Source: an uncultured Alteromonadaceae bacterium
GTDB lineage: Bacteria; Pseudomonadota; Gammaproteobacteria; Enterobacterales; Alteromonadaceae
Length of the DNA stretch: 64,000 nt
Assembly (NCBI GenBank): GCA_947501935.1
Contig: CANMXU010000024.1
Coordinates: 1 to 64,000, forward strand
Reading direction: 5' to 3'
Shown here: in pieces, positions 37,344 through 45,840 of the stretch
Layout of the letters: every line of letters starts with the position of its first letter
How positions within the stretch are numbered: the stretch's first letter is position 1
The notes under the pieces: model-generated
Told to the model about the DNA's origin: nothing
The model's database searches: none
Seen by the model: the letters and a program-made list of their open reading frames with translations, nothing else
Made by a program: the position numbers and the translations under genes

Positions 37344-38192
37344 CTAGATATTTTCTCGGTACCCTTTAATGAATTGATAAGCATCACGACAAATTTGTTC
37401 TTCTGATTCGTACATTTTCCGCCAAATTTTTACCACTGGTATTAGCTCTGGTAAATTAAGTCCGAATGCTTCAACAGCAAAAGTACCTTGATAATCTATT
37501 TCTTTAAGAGCTGCAAATGTTTCATCCCATCGAACATGTCCGCTACCTGGGGTGCTACGGTCATTCTCAGAAATATGCACATGGTTAATTAAAGCCCCGT
37601 GATCTTTAATGGCTTGAGCGACGTCTTTCTCTTCAATATTGGCATGGAAAGTATCGTATAGAATACCAACATTGTCATAACCTATATCGGTAACTAAGCG
37701 CGCCATATCTGCAGTTGTATTCGTTAAGTAACATTCAAACCTATTGATAAACTCAAGACTAATGTCGATATTTTTTTGCTGAGCATGAGCTGCTGTTGCT
37801 TGCATAACCTCAATACTATATTGCCATTCAGAAGGTGTTGGTCCTTGTCCTGTAAACACACCCAATGCTGTATGAAGTAAGCCAGAGATCTTTTTAGCAC
37901 CAAGAGCTTGAGCGCAATCTATAGCAAGTTTGTTATTTTCTATGGCTAACTGTCTCGTAGCGGGATTTTCGGAGCAAGGGTTATCAGCTTCGCTTCGCGC
38001 GGTTATCGCTAACGGTATTAAACCTATTTCATTTAGTTTTTCGCCAAGCCATTGATAGTGTTTAATATCATCAAGTTCCAGTATAGGAATCTCAACCATA
38101 TTGTAACCAGAATCTTTTACCAGTTGTAATTGGGGTAAATGTTCTTTGGTAACGTGGGTAGTCCATAAAAACATATTCATTGCGCAATTCAT
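37344..38192 (-). CDS. D-tagatose/D-psicose 3-epimerase-like sugar epimerase
   Basis: 282 residues with an AP2 TIM barrel. The metal ligands E147 (SLEFINRFE), D180 (YDTFHANIEE), H206 (HVHISENDRSTPGSGHV) and E241 (AVEAFG) have the same mutual spacing as E152, D185, H211 and E246 of Pseudomonas cichorii D-tagatose 3-epimerase. It should epimerise a ketose at C3 or act on a related keto-sugar. A LacI-type operator lies 51 bases upstream of its start, shared with the regulator and MFS genes next door. Confidence 0.87.
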   Translation of the reverse strand: MNCAMNMFLWTTHVTKEHLPQLQLVKDSGYNMVEIPILELDDIKHYQWLGEKLNEIGLIPLAITARSEADNPCSENPATRQLAIENNKLAIDCAQALGAKKISGLLHTALGVFTGQGPTPSEWQYSIEVMQATAAHAQQKNIDISLEFINRFECYLTNTTADMARLVTDIGYDNVGILYDTFHANIEEKDVAQAIKDHGALINHVHISENDRSTPGSGHVRWDETFAALKEIDYQGTFAVEAFGLNLPELIPVVKIWRKMYESEEQICRDAYQFIKGYRENI

Positions 38193-38242
38193 TTTAGTTC
38201 TCCATTACGGATCATTGATCACTTTAAGCTTGCACTTAGCTT

Positions 38243-38260
38243 AATGTAATAGATTACATT
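38243..38260. promoter_or_regulatory. LacI-type operator upstream of the epimerase gene
   Basis: AATGTAATAGATTACATT is an 18-base palindrome, identical to the one at 39523-39540 and matching the core at 39490-39503. It stands between the epimerase start (38192) and the LacI gene, so the regulator encoded next to it is the natural candidate to bind. Confidence 0.8.
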
Positions 38261-38309
38261 GTGTCAACAAAAGAAGATGGCATTACTTAAATGTATGAAA
38301 ATAACGTTA

Positions 38310-39326
38310 TTATTTTATACTTGCGGTTGAGCTTCGTATTATAAGTTGGTGAGGCACAATCGTTGGGGCAGAGTTTACTTCAACTCCCTCAATAATATGG
38401 CAAAGTTGATACATTGTTTTCTCACCAATCTCTTCACCGGGTTGAGCAATAGTTGTTAAAGGTGGATCGCTGATTTCAGCGTAACGAATGTTATCAAAAC
38501 CAATAACTGATATATCATCAGGAACTCTTAAGCCACTGTTTTTTATTTCGTATATTGAACCTAAAGCCATCTCATCGTTTGCGCAGAGGATAGCGGTAGG
38601 GCGTTGATGTAGGTTTAATAATCGCCGAGTAATACGTCGGCCATCTTCAATGGTTAAATTACCATCTGAAATTAAGTCTTCAACAGTTTTCAGTTTATGT
38701 TTTTCCATTGCCAAGCGGTAACCGGCCTCCCGTTCACCTGAAACACCTGTAGATAAAGAACCTGAAATATAAGCAATACGTTGGTGCCCTAAAGATATTA
38801 AGTGTTCAGTTGCAGCAGTAGAAGCCGATTCATTATCAATTCTCACACTTGGAAAGTCGCTAATATCAGGAGTTGCATTCTCGCAGCTAACAATAATTGG
38901 CGGATGATTATCTGAACTTTTTGACCGAGATAAAGCGTCTTTAAAGGGGGAGAAACTACCAAGTAAAATTATGCCATCAGCTTGATTTGAGAAAAAGGTA
39001 TTGGTCATTTTATCAAAAGGCATCGTATTGAATTGCGTATCTATTATCATGATACTAAAGCCTTTTTGTCTGGCGACAGTTTCTATTCCCTTTAAAACAT
39101 CACCAAAATGGGGAACACCAATTGAAGGTATAACTACGACAATAACATTGGTTTTTCCGCGCCGAAAGTTTCTTGCCAGACTATTCATTGAGTAGCCCGT
39201 TTTCTTAATAGCATCGGTGACTTTTTTCCGTGTTTTATCGCGTAGTTGCTCTGGAGTGTTGAAGTAGCGCGATACTGTGGCGGTGGAAACTCCGGCTTCC
39301 TTTGCGACTTCTTTGACTGATGACAT
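38310..39326 (-). CDS. LacI-family transcriptional regulator
   Basis: 338 residues. Residues 1-50 are the LacI helix-turn-helix (VKEVAKEAGVSTATVSRYFN) and hinge helix (MNSLARNFRRG), followed by the sugar-binding two-lobe domain. Three copies of a TGTAAT-AG/CT-ATTACA palindrome lie in the neighbouring intergenic regions (38243, 39490, 39523), so the likely regulon is this gene, the epimerase, and the MFS/TonB-receptor block. The inducer is not known. Confidence 0.93.
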   Translation of the reverse strand: MSSVKEVAKEAGVSTATVSRYFNTPEQLRDKTRKKVTDAIKKTGYSMNSLARNFRRGKTNVIVVVIPSIGVPHFGDVLKGIETVARQKGFSIMIIDTQFNTMPFDKMTNTFFSNQADGIILLGSFSPFKDALSRSKSSDNHPPIIVSCENATPDISDFPSVRIDNESASTAATEHLISLGHQRIAYISGSLSTGVSGEREAGYRLAMEKHKLKTVEDLISDGNLTIEDGRRITRRLLNLHQRPTAILCANDEMALGSIYEIKNSGLRVPDDISVIGFDNIRYAEISDPPLTTIAQPGEEIGEKTMYQLCHIIEGVEVNSAPTIVPHQLIIRSSTASIK

Positions 39327-39489
39327 GACGGTTACTTTTTTAGTTATGGTATCGATTTCACCCTTTAAAATACTCCAAATCAGTCTCCTTTAAAAGATAT
39401 TTTTCAGTGTTTTTAGGCTGTTTGACTAAAATTGAAGATATTATGACCAATAAAAAAACTCATATTAATTAGGGACAAATACTTTTTTT

Positions 39490-39503
39490 TGTAATCTATT
39501 ACA
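39490..39503. promoter_or_regulatory. LacI-type operator, copy 2
   Basis: TGTAATCTATTACA, the same palindrome with the central dinucleotide in the other orientation, in the region between the lacI-type gene and the MFS gene. It lies 35 bases centre to centre from copy 3, compatible with two bound dimers. Confidence 0.75.
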
Positions 39504-39522
39504 TTTTAAGCTTGTAATTAAA

Positions 39523-39540
39523 AATGTAATAGATTACATT
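39523..39540. promoter_or_regulatory. LacI-type operator, copy 3
   Basis: AATGTAATAGATTACATT, 85 bases upstream of the MFS gene and 197 bases upstream of the regulator start. Identical in all 18 bases to copy 1 at 38243. Confidence 0.8.
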
Positions 39541-39624
39541 TTGGTAACACAACGAATGAATATTGAACTTTTTGCGTTAAAGGTACGTGGTTAGAAGTTA
39601 AATATTTTTGTAATAGGACAAAAC

Positions 39625-40953
39625 ATGAACTCAATAAAACAAAACGGTATTAATCGTAAAAAACTGTTCATTATTAGCTTGATTGCTTTATTTACATCAG
39701 GTTTAAGTGCTGCATTAAGAGCGACGATTGCTGCAGATATTCAAGGTGATTATCTTGATGCCATCGATTTAACACGATCAACTATCATGGTTGGTGAGAT
39801 TTTGGGTATTAGCTTTTTAGGTTTTGCCTTTTCATTATTTCTGTCTAGCCCATTATTAGACGCTATAGGTATGGCAAGGATGTTATTTATATCAGCACTT
39901 TGTTTTATTGGCGGTACGCTATTAGTGATATTTGCTGATGTGATAACTCAATCAAGTGATATTTATTGGTATTTTTGGGGCGGTATGCTACTGAGCGGTA
40001 TTGGGTGGGGTCTTGTCGAAGGAACTACTAATCCGTTAACTACATCTTTGTACCCTGAAGATAAAACCAATCGTTTAAATATTCTTCATGCATGGTGGCC
40101 TGCAGGGTTAGTTGTTGGGGGGTTATCAGGTGTTGGGCTCTCTTATTTAGATTTTAGCTGGAAAATACAGTTTGCTTTAGTTTTATTGCCTTCAGTTATT
40201 TATGCCTTCATGGTTATTGGGGTTAAATTCCCGCTAACCGAACGAGCAGCATCAGGGGTTTCTATGAAAGAAATGCTCACAGAAATTGTTCGTCAACCTA
40301 GTTTTTTTATCTGGTTAGCTGCAATGTTATTAACTGCTGCATCAGAACTTGCCCCAGGACAACTAGTTGATTTGGTGTTAACTCGTACAGTAGGCATGGA
40401 TGGTATTTTACTGCTTGTTTATGTCAGCGGCTTGATGTTTGTAATGCGTCATTTTTCAGGCGTAATTCTAAGAGTTATTTCCCCTGTTGGTCTTTTATGG
40501 TTTTCATGTGTATTTGCTGCTGTTGGTTTATATCTGTTAAGTATTGCCAACTCTCCAGTATCAGGGCTTTTCGCGGCAACTGTTTGGGGGATTGGTGTCT
40601 GCTATATGTGGCCAACCATGTTAGCTACAGCGTCAGAACGATACCCTCGAGGAGGTTCATTCTTTATCGGTTTGATGGGCTCTGCGGGCGCCCTATCAAT
40701 AAATTATGTTTTACCTGAATTAGGTGGGATTTTCGACCGAGCCAAACAAGATTTTGCCGGTGGTATTGAAGCCTTTGCTTTACTCGAAGGGGACTCATTG
40801 AATGATGCATTAATTGCTGCCGCTCAAACCACCTTTCAGTCTATTGCAATATTACCCTTATTCTTATTAATCATTTTTGGTGCTGTTTGGTGGAACGACA
40901 GAGCAAAGGGTGGTTATCAACCTGTGCCTGTTGTGCAGGCAAAGAATTCATAG
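39625..40953 (+). CDS. MFS transporter, probable sugar permease
   Basis: 442 residues with about twelve membrane segments. A fucose-permease-like course is seen: TSGLSAALRATIAADIQGDY at TM1, then the EGTTNPLTTSLYPEDKTNRLNILHAWWPAG loop, which is typical of FHS-like sugar carriers, and a GIGVCYMWPTMLATASERYPRGG loop in the second half. It should import a mono- or small oligosaccharide with protons or sodium across the inner membrane. It is divergent from the LacI gene with two operators between, and heads the plus-strand block. The ribosome site is AGGA. Confidence 0.87.
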   Translation: MNSIKQNGINRKKLFIISLIALFTSGLSAALRATIAADIQGDYLDAIDLTRSTIMVGEILGISFLGFAFSLFLSSPLLDAIGMARMLFISALCFIGGTLLVIFADVITQSSDIYWYFWGGMLLSGIGWGLVEGTTNPLTTSLYPEDKTNRLNILHAWWPAGLVVGGLSGVGLSYLDFSWKIQFALVLLPSVIYAFMVIGVKFPLTERAASGVSMKEMLTEIVRQPSFFIWLAAMLLTAASELAPGQLVDLVLTRTVGMDGILLLVYVSGLMFVMRHFSGVILRVISPVGLLWFSCVFAAVGLYLLSIANSPVSGLFAATVWGIGVCYMWPTMLATASERYPRGGSFFIGLMGSAGALSINYVLPELGGIFDRAKQDFAGGIEAFALLEGDSLNDALIAAAQTTFQSIAILPLFLLIIFGAVWWNDRAKGGYQPVPVVQAKNS

Positions 40954-41094
40954 GTTAAGTCATTTAAATATGCTGAGGCTGGTAACGCATATTTACCTGT
41001 AATTTAGATATTAGCTTCATGGGTACATAGAAGTTGATGATTATTTTAATAAATACTTGAATTATAACTATCATAAGAAGTAACGGGAGAAGTC

Positions 41095-43341
41095 ATGAAA
41101 ACACATAAAATAACACAAGCGTTGATGATGGCAGGATTAGTCGCAATATCAAATAATGCTTTTGGGGCCGATGAAGTAACTAATCCGGCAACCAATACCG
41201 AAGAGAAGAAAAAGCTAGCGATTGAAGTGATCAGCGTAACCGCACAAAAGCGACTAGAAACTCAGCAAGAAGTTGCATTAACGGTAAATACCTTTGATGG
41301 TGAAGCTCTTGGTAAAGCAGGTGCGGTTGATTTAACCGACATTGAGAAGTTGACTGCTGGAGTTACATTAGACGGTGACTCAGGCCATGCTGCTAGTATT
41401 GGAATTCGAGGTATAGGTGCTACTTCAATTTCAGGTCTTGACCCTGCGGTTGCTGTTTTCATTGACGGCGTTGTCCAAAATAACGTTGGTTCAGCATTTA
41501 GCTCTTTACTTGATATTGGCCGTGTTGAAGTACTACGTGGTCCTCAGGGAACGCTTTATGGTAAAAATGCCCCAGCTGGTGCCATTAATATTATCACCAA
41601 AACACCAGATACCATTGATTTTGGTGGAAACGTTGAAGCCACTTTAAGTTCATGGTCAACTCAGGAATATAAAGGAACGGTTAATATTCCATTAATCGAA
41701 GATGTGCTTGCTGCTCGTGTCTCTGGTTTATATACAGAATCAGATGGTTATATATACAACGAACATTTAGGTAAACCTGCTAACTCACGTAAACGTTCTG
41801 CGGCACGTATGAAGCTTCTTTATACTCCCCTTGATAACTTATCGGCGATACTTAACGTTAATTTTAGTGAGTCAGAAATTGGTAATCCGCTGCAATTAAT
41901 GGGCGAAGATATTTACCAATACGAAACTAATGAAAATGATCAAGGCCTTGCAGAAGACGATAATGAATCTGTTTCATTACAAGTAGACTGGGAGATTGAT
42001 ACCCTTGAATTTACTTTAATCAGTGCGTATCAAGAGTTCACCTTAACAGGTCCAAGGGATAATGATTTTACCCCTGCTGAAGTTGGCGCTGGCGGTTCAA
42101 TTTTAACTATTGATCAAGCGCTTCGTAGTTCAAGTCATGAATTTAGAGTCACTTCTTTTGATAGTGACGAGTTTGAATTTATGGCTGGTTTATTCTATTC
42201 AAAGCAAGAATTAAAAGGCGGTAGCCTGTTTAATAATGGTTCATTTAATCAAAACCTTACCGGTGTAGATGTTACCGAAAGCTTTGGTATTTTCACTAAC
42301 AATACTTATTTTATTAATGAAGATTGGTCTTTAGCTTTTGGTTTACGTTATAGCGATGATCGTAAATCAGCATCATCAAAGCAAATTGATAGCATTGTAG
42401 GTGAAGTTGACGGTCGTGACAGTGAACATTTTGATGCTTTTTCGGGCAGCTTAAAGCTTAGATACATGCCATCAACAGCTCAAACTTATTATGTGTCAGT
42501 AGACCGAGCATATCGTGCTGGTGGCTTTAATGTGGTTGCGCCGCAGCACTATAAAGATGCTGGTTTTGATAAATATGATTCAGAAACGAGTAATGCGATT
42601 GAGTTTGGTTCTAAAACGCTGTTTTGGGATGACCGCTTTCAAGTAAATGCTGCCATTTATTACCAAACTTTTGATGGTTATCAATCGAATCAGTTCTTAA
42701 CCGAACAAGCGATTGCGTTCTCACCATTTTTTGTTATAGCTGCACCAGCAGGGAATATTCGTGTTAATGGCAGTGATGCCACTTCAACTGGTGCTGAACT
42801 AGAATTTACCGTATTGCTTTCAGAACAACTTACGGTAAGTGGCTCTATGGCTTATAACCGTATAAAAGTTGGTGACTTTGATAACTTGCCGACGACATTT
42901 GCTGATGCTGGTTATTCTACTGCAGGACCAGTGATAACAGATCCTAGAATTTTACCAGGTGCTGGTGGTGACACTTCTATTATTCCAGTAACAAGTAAGT
43001 CAGGAGAAGTCTTAAAGGGGAGCCCTCAATGGTCTGCCAATATGTTCATTGAATATAAAGATATGCTTGCTGAAACAAATCTAGAATGGTTTTTACGAGC
43101 CTCTGCTAAATACAATAGTGAACGTGACAAAGCAGTTCTAGGTAGTTACTTAACCTCTGATCTTTTTGCAGGTATTCAAAGTGATTCCGGTAAATGGAAT
43201 GTTACTGCATGGGCTAAAAATATTACTGATGAACAATACCTAGTATTTGGTAACGATGCAGAAACTTCAGGTTTAGGTGTTGATGTCGGCTTTCCTGGTG
43301 CACCTCGATCTTACGGGGTAACTGTAGGTTATTCATTTTAG
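41095..43341 (+). CDS. TonB-dependent outer-membrane receptor
   Basis: 748 residues. Signal peptide to about AFGA (residue 25); a TonB-box-like region EVISVTAQKR at 43-52; plug domain with RVEVLRGPQGTLYGKNAPAGAINIITKTP; beta-barrel ending in YGVTVGYSF. The QKR-type plug is typical of receptors for sugars and other organics in Alteromonadales and sphingomonads. It follows the MFS gene by about 140 bases and precedes the GMC dehydrogenase pair, so it probably imports the island's oligosaccharide. The ribosome site GGGAGAAG is strong. Confidence 0.93.
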   Translation: MKTHKITQALMMAGLVAISNNAFGADEVTNPATNTEEKKKLAIEVISVTAQKRLETQQEVALTVNTFDGEALGKAGAVDLTDIEKLTAGVTLDGDSGHAASIGIRGIGATSISGLDPAVAVFIDGVVQNNVGSAFSSLLDIGRVEVLRGPQGTLYGKNAPAGAINIITKTPDTIDFGGNVEATLSSWSTQEYKGTVNIPLIEDVLAARVSGLYTESDGYIYNEHLGKPANSRKRSAARMKLLYTPLDNLSAILNVNFSESEIGNPLQLMGEDIYQYETNENDQGLAEDDNESVSLQVDWEIDTLEFTLISAYQEFTLTGPRDNDFTPAEVGAGGSILTIDQALRSSSHEFRVTSFDSDEFEFMAGLFYSKQELKGGSLFNNGSFNQNLTGVDVTESFGIFTNNTYFINEDWSLAFGLRYSDDRKSASSKQIDSIVGEVDGRDSEHFDAFSGSLKLRYMPSTAQTYYVSVDRAYRAGGFNVVAPQHYKDAGFDKYDSETSNAIEFGSKTLFWDDRFQVNAAIYYQTFDGYQSNQFLTEQAIAFSPFFVIAAPAGNIRVNGSDATSTGAELEFTVLLSEQLTVSGSMAYNRIKVGDFDNLPTTFADAGYSTAGPVITDPRILPGAGGDTSIIPVTSKSGEVLKGSPQWSANMFIEYKDMLAETNLEWFLRASAKYNSERDKAVLGSYLTSDLFAGIQSDSGKWNVTAWAKNITDEQYLVFGNDAETSGLGVDVGFPGAPRSYGVTVGYSF

Positions 43342-43353
43342 TCATTGTCAAAT

Positions 43354-43376
43354 GGCCTAATGATTCGTTAGGCCAG
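43354..43376 (+). terminator. Hairpin after the TonB receptor gene, possible weak terminator
   Basis: TGGCCTAA/TTAGGCCA with a 7-base loop directly after the receptor stop; no T-run follows. It may only stabilise the mRNA end. Confidence 0.45.
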
Positions 43377-43399
43377 TGTAATAGAGTTGTGGAGTAGTT

Positions 43400-43966
43400 A
43401 TGAGCAGAAGAGCATTTTTAAAGCAAGCGGCATTTGTACTAGGAACTAGCGTTTCAGCCTCCTTAAGTGCAGCGGTTCTTAAAGGAATAACGACAGAGTC
43501 TAGTGCTCGAACCCTTGAGCTCTCTGCCGAACTAAAAAACGTTATTACATTACTGGCTGAACGTATCATGCCTAAAACAGATACTCCAGGGGCATTGGAA
43601 GCTGGAGTGCCTGATTTTATTAACACTATTGTTGTTGATTGGTATACCCCTGATGAAAGGAATGATTTTATTTCAGGGTTAGAGGATATGAATCAATATT
43701 GTTCTCAACAGTTTAATTGTTCTTTGCATGAAGCGACAAGCGCACAGCATGACTCAGTTTTAACTGAATTCGAAAAGAGAGCATTAGCAATTGCCGACGA
43801 TGAAAACCAAGCCATTTTTGCCATGTTTAGAGAGCTAGTGGTTGTTGGTTTTTTTACCTCAAAAGCAGGGGCTACACAGGCATTAAAGCACAATCATGTG
43901 GCCGGACAATTTGTTGGTGATTACCCGTTAAGTAAAGTGGGGAAAGCTTGGACTCCGTATTATTAA
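43400..43966 (+). CDS. Gluconate 2-dehydrogenase subunit 3-family protein (Tat-exported)
   Basis: 188 residues. The N-terminus MSRRAFLKQAAFVLG is a twin-arginine signal. The mature part has the family features LLAERIMPKTDTPGALEAGVPDFINTIV and the C-terminal FVGDYPLSKVGKAWTPYY. Such small subunits bind the GMC flavoprotein subunit and carry it through the Tat pathway. The GMC gene follows after 30 bases. Gluconate dehydrogenase and glucoside-3-dehydrogenase complexes share this subunit; a cytochrome c partner is not visible in the window. Confidence 0.9.
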   Translation: MSRRAFLKQAAFVLGTSVSASLSAAVLKGITTESSARTLELSAELKNVITLLAERIMPKTDTPGALEAGVPDFINTIVVDWYTPDERNDFISGLEDMNQYCSQQFNCSLHEATSAQHDSVLTEFEKRALAIADDENQAIFAMFRELVVVGFFTSKAGATQALKHNHVAGQFVGDYPLSKVGKAWTPYY

Positions 43967-43996
43967 CCCTTGTCTTTTAATAGAGTGAATTTAGCT

Positions 43997-45688
43997 ATGT
44001 CAAACAATATTATTTATGATGCCATTGTGGTTGGTTCTGGAATTTCAGGTGGCTGGGCCGCTAAAGAGCTTACTGAAAAAGGCCTTAATGTTTTGGTATT
44101 AGAGCGTGGCCGACCTGTCGAGCATGTCAAAGACTATGTGACTGAACATAAGGGCGTATGGAACTTTAAATATCGGAATTTACCTGATCGTGACTTATAC
44201 GATAAAGAATACTTTGTACAAAAGCATAACCATTCTTTCAGTGAGTTTACTCGTCACTTTTTCAACAATGACTTAAAAAACCCGTACGACTACAACGAAG
44301 ATAAACCCTTTTATTGGTTAAGAGGTGATGTTGAAGGTGGTCGCTCTTTAACTTGGGGTCGTCAAGTTTATCGTTTTAGCGAACTAGACTTTGAAGCCAA
44401 CCAAAAAGATAACCATGGTGTTGATTGGCCAATTCGTTATGACGATATCAAAGACTGGTATTCGTATGTAGAAAAATTTATTGGTGTAAGTGGTCAAGCA
44501 GAAAACTTACCACAATTACCCGATAGTGAATTTCTGCCACCGATGCAATTTACTAAAATTGAAAAGGTGATGAAAGATAAAATCGCTGAAAATTTTGATG
44601 ATCGTATGATGACTATTGGTCGTGTCGCAATATTAACTCAAGCACACAATGGTCGAGCGCCGTGTCATTATTGTGGTCCTTGTCATAGAGGTTGCATGAC
44701 AGGCTCATATTTTAGTAGCCAAAGCTCTACGCTACCTGCAGCTAAAAAAACCGGCCGTTTAACCATTAGGACGCACAGTGTTGTTGAAAAGTTGATTTAT
44801 AACCCTGAAACCAAAAAGGTTGACGGCGTTAAAGTTATTGATGCCAATAGCCATGAAAAACTTACTTTCTCAAGCAAACTTGTTTTCTTATGTGCATCAA
44901 CAGTAGGTAGTACACAACTGTTATTAAATTCAAAATCGAAAGATTTTCCAAATGGTCTAGCTAATAGCTCAGGTGTATTAGGGCACTATTTGATGGATCA
45001 CACCATTGGTATATCTGCAATGGGTGTTATTCCAGGTAGTGAAGAAGATTATCATTATGGCAATCGCCCAAATGGTACTTATATTCCAAGATTTAAAAAT
45101 CTTGACAAACAGCAAACGTCTTTTTTACGTGGCTATGGTTACCAAGGCTGGGGTGGGCGTATGGATTGGCGTTCAATTCATACTGATAAAAAAGGCTTCG
45201 GCAAAGAATTTAAAGAAGAGATGCAGCAACCAGGCCCTTGGGGCGTAGGCTTAATTGGCTTTGGTGAGTGCCTGCCGCGCTATGAAAACCATATGAAACT
45301 GTCAGATTCTAAAGTGGATAATTATGGTATCCCGCAAGTAGAGTTCCATTTCCAGTGGAGTAAAAATGAGATAGATATGCGTGATGATATGGCTAAAGAA
45401 GCTGAAGCTATGTTAGCGGCATCTGGAGCTACTAATATCACCACTTCTACCCATATTCACCCTGGTGGCGGAGCAATCCATGAAATGGGAACTGCCCGTA
45501 TGGGACGCGATCCTAAAACCTCTGTTTTGAACAAGCATAATCAATGTCATGACGTAGAGAATGTATTTGTTACTGATGGTTCATGCATGACCTCTGCTTC
45601 ATGTGTTAATCCATCTTTAACTTATATGGCACTAACCGCTAGGGCCGTAGATTACGCGGTTGCGCAGCTAGAAAAAAATAATAGTTAA
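43997..45688 (+). CDS. GMC-family sugar oxidoreductase (flavoprotein subunit)
   Basis: 563 residues from the ATG at 43997 (a TTG at 43970 is less likely). FAD is bound by VGSGISGG at residues 12-19; the catalytic pair is H495 (AIHEMGTARMG) and N538 (CVNPSLT). Between them, residues 223-233 hold a cysteine cluster PCHYCGPCHRGC (C223, C226, C229, C233), which in related dehydrogenases binds an iron-sulfur cluster. It has no own signal, so it should travel with the Tat subunit encoded just upstream. Likely activity: oxidation of a sugar or glycoside hydroxyl in the periplasm, with electrons passed to the respiratory chain. Confidence 0.88.
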   Translation: MSNNIIYDAIVVGSGISGGWAAKELTEKGLNVLVLERGRPVEHVKDYVTEHKGVWNFKYRNLPDRDLYDKEYFVQKHNHSFSEFTRHFFNNDLKNPYDYNEDKPFYWLRGDVEGGRSLTWGRQVYRFSELDFEANQKDNHGVDWPIRYDDIKDWYSYVEKFIGVSGQAENLPQLPDSEFLPPMQFTKIEKVMKDKIAENFDDRMMTIGRVAILTQAHNGRAPCHYCGPCHRGCMTGSYFSSQSSTLPAAKKTGRLTIRTHSVVEKLIYNPETKKVDGVKVIDANSHEKLTFSSKLVFLCASTVGSTQLLLNSKSKDFPNGLANSSGVLGHYLMDHTIGISAMGVIPGSEEDYHYGNRPNGTYIPRFKNLDKQQTSFLRGYGYQGWGGRMDWRSIHTDKKGFGKEFKEEMQQPGPWGVGLIGFGECLPRYENHMKLSDSKVDNYGIPQVEFHFQWSKNEIDMRDDMAKEAEAMLAASGATNITTSTHIHPGGGAIHEMGTARMGRDPKTSVLNKHNQCHDVENVFVTDGSCMTSASCVNPSLTYMALTARAVDYAVAQLEKNNS

Positions 45689-45840
45689 ACCCTAACGTAA
45701 AAGACAATGTTACACCTTAGCGAGTCGTGTCACATTTAAAATAAGCAATGAATTATGTTGATTCATTTAATCTTTATCTGACGACTCGCATTTTCATATG
45801 TTTTATTGATGTTTATAGAGCATTCGGTACTGAGGTAGTT

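Noticed and set aside
45748-45840. Extended N-terminus of the GH39 protein from 45748
   Set aside because: No ribosome site at 45748, whereas TGAGG precedes 45841, and the later start puts the catalytic residues at family-standard positions.
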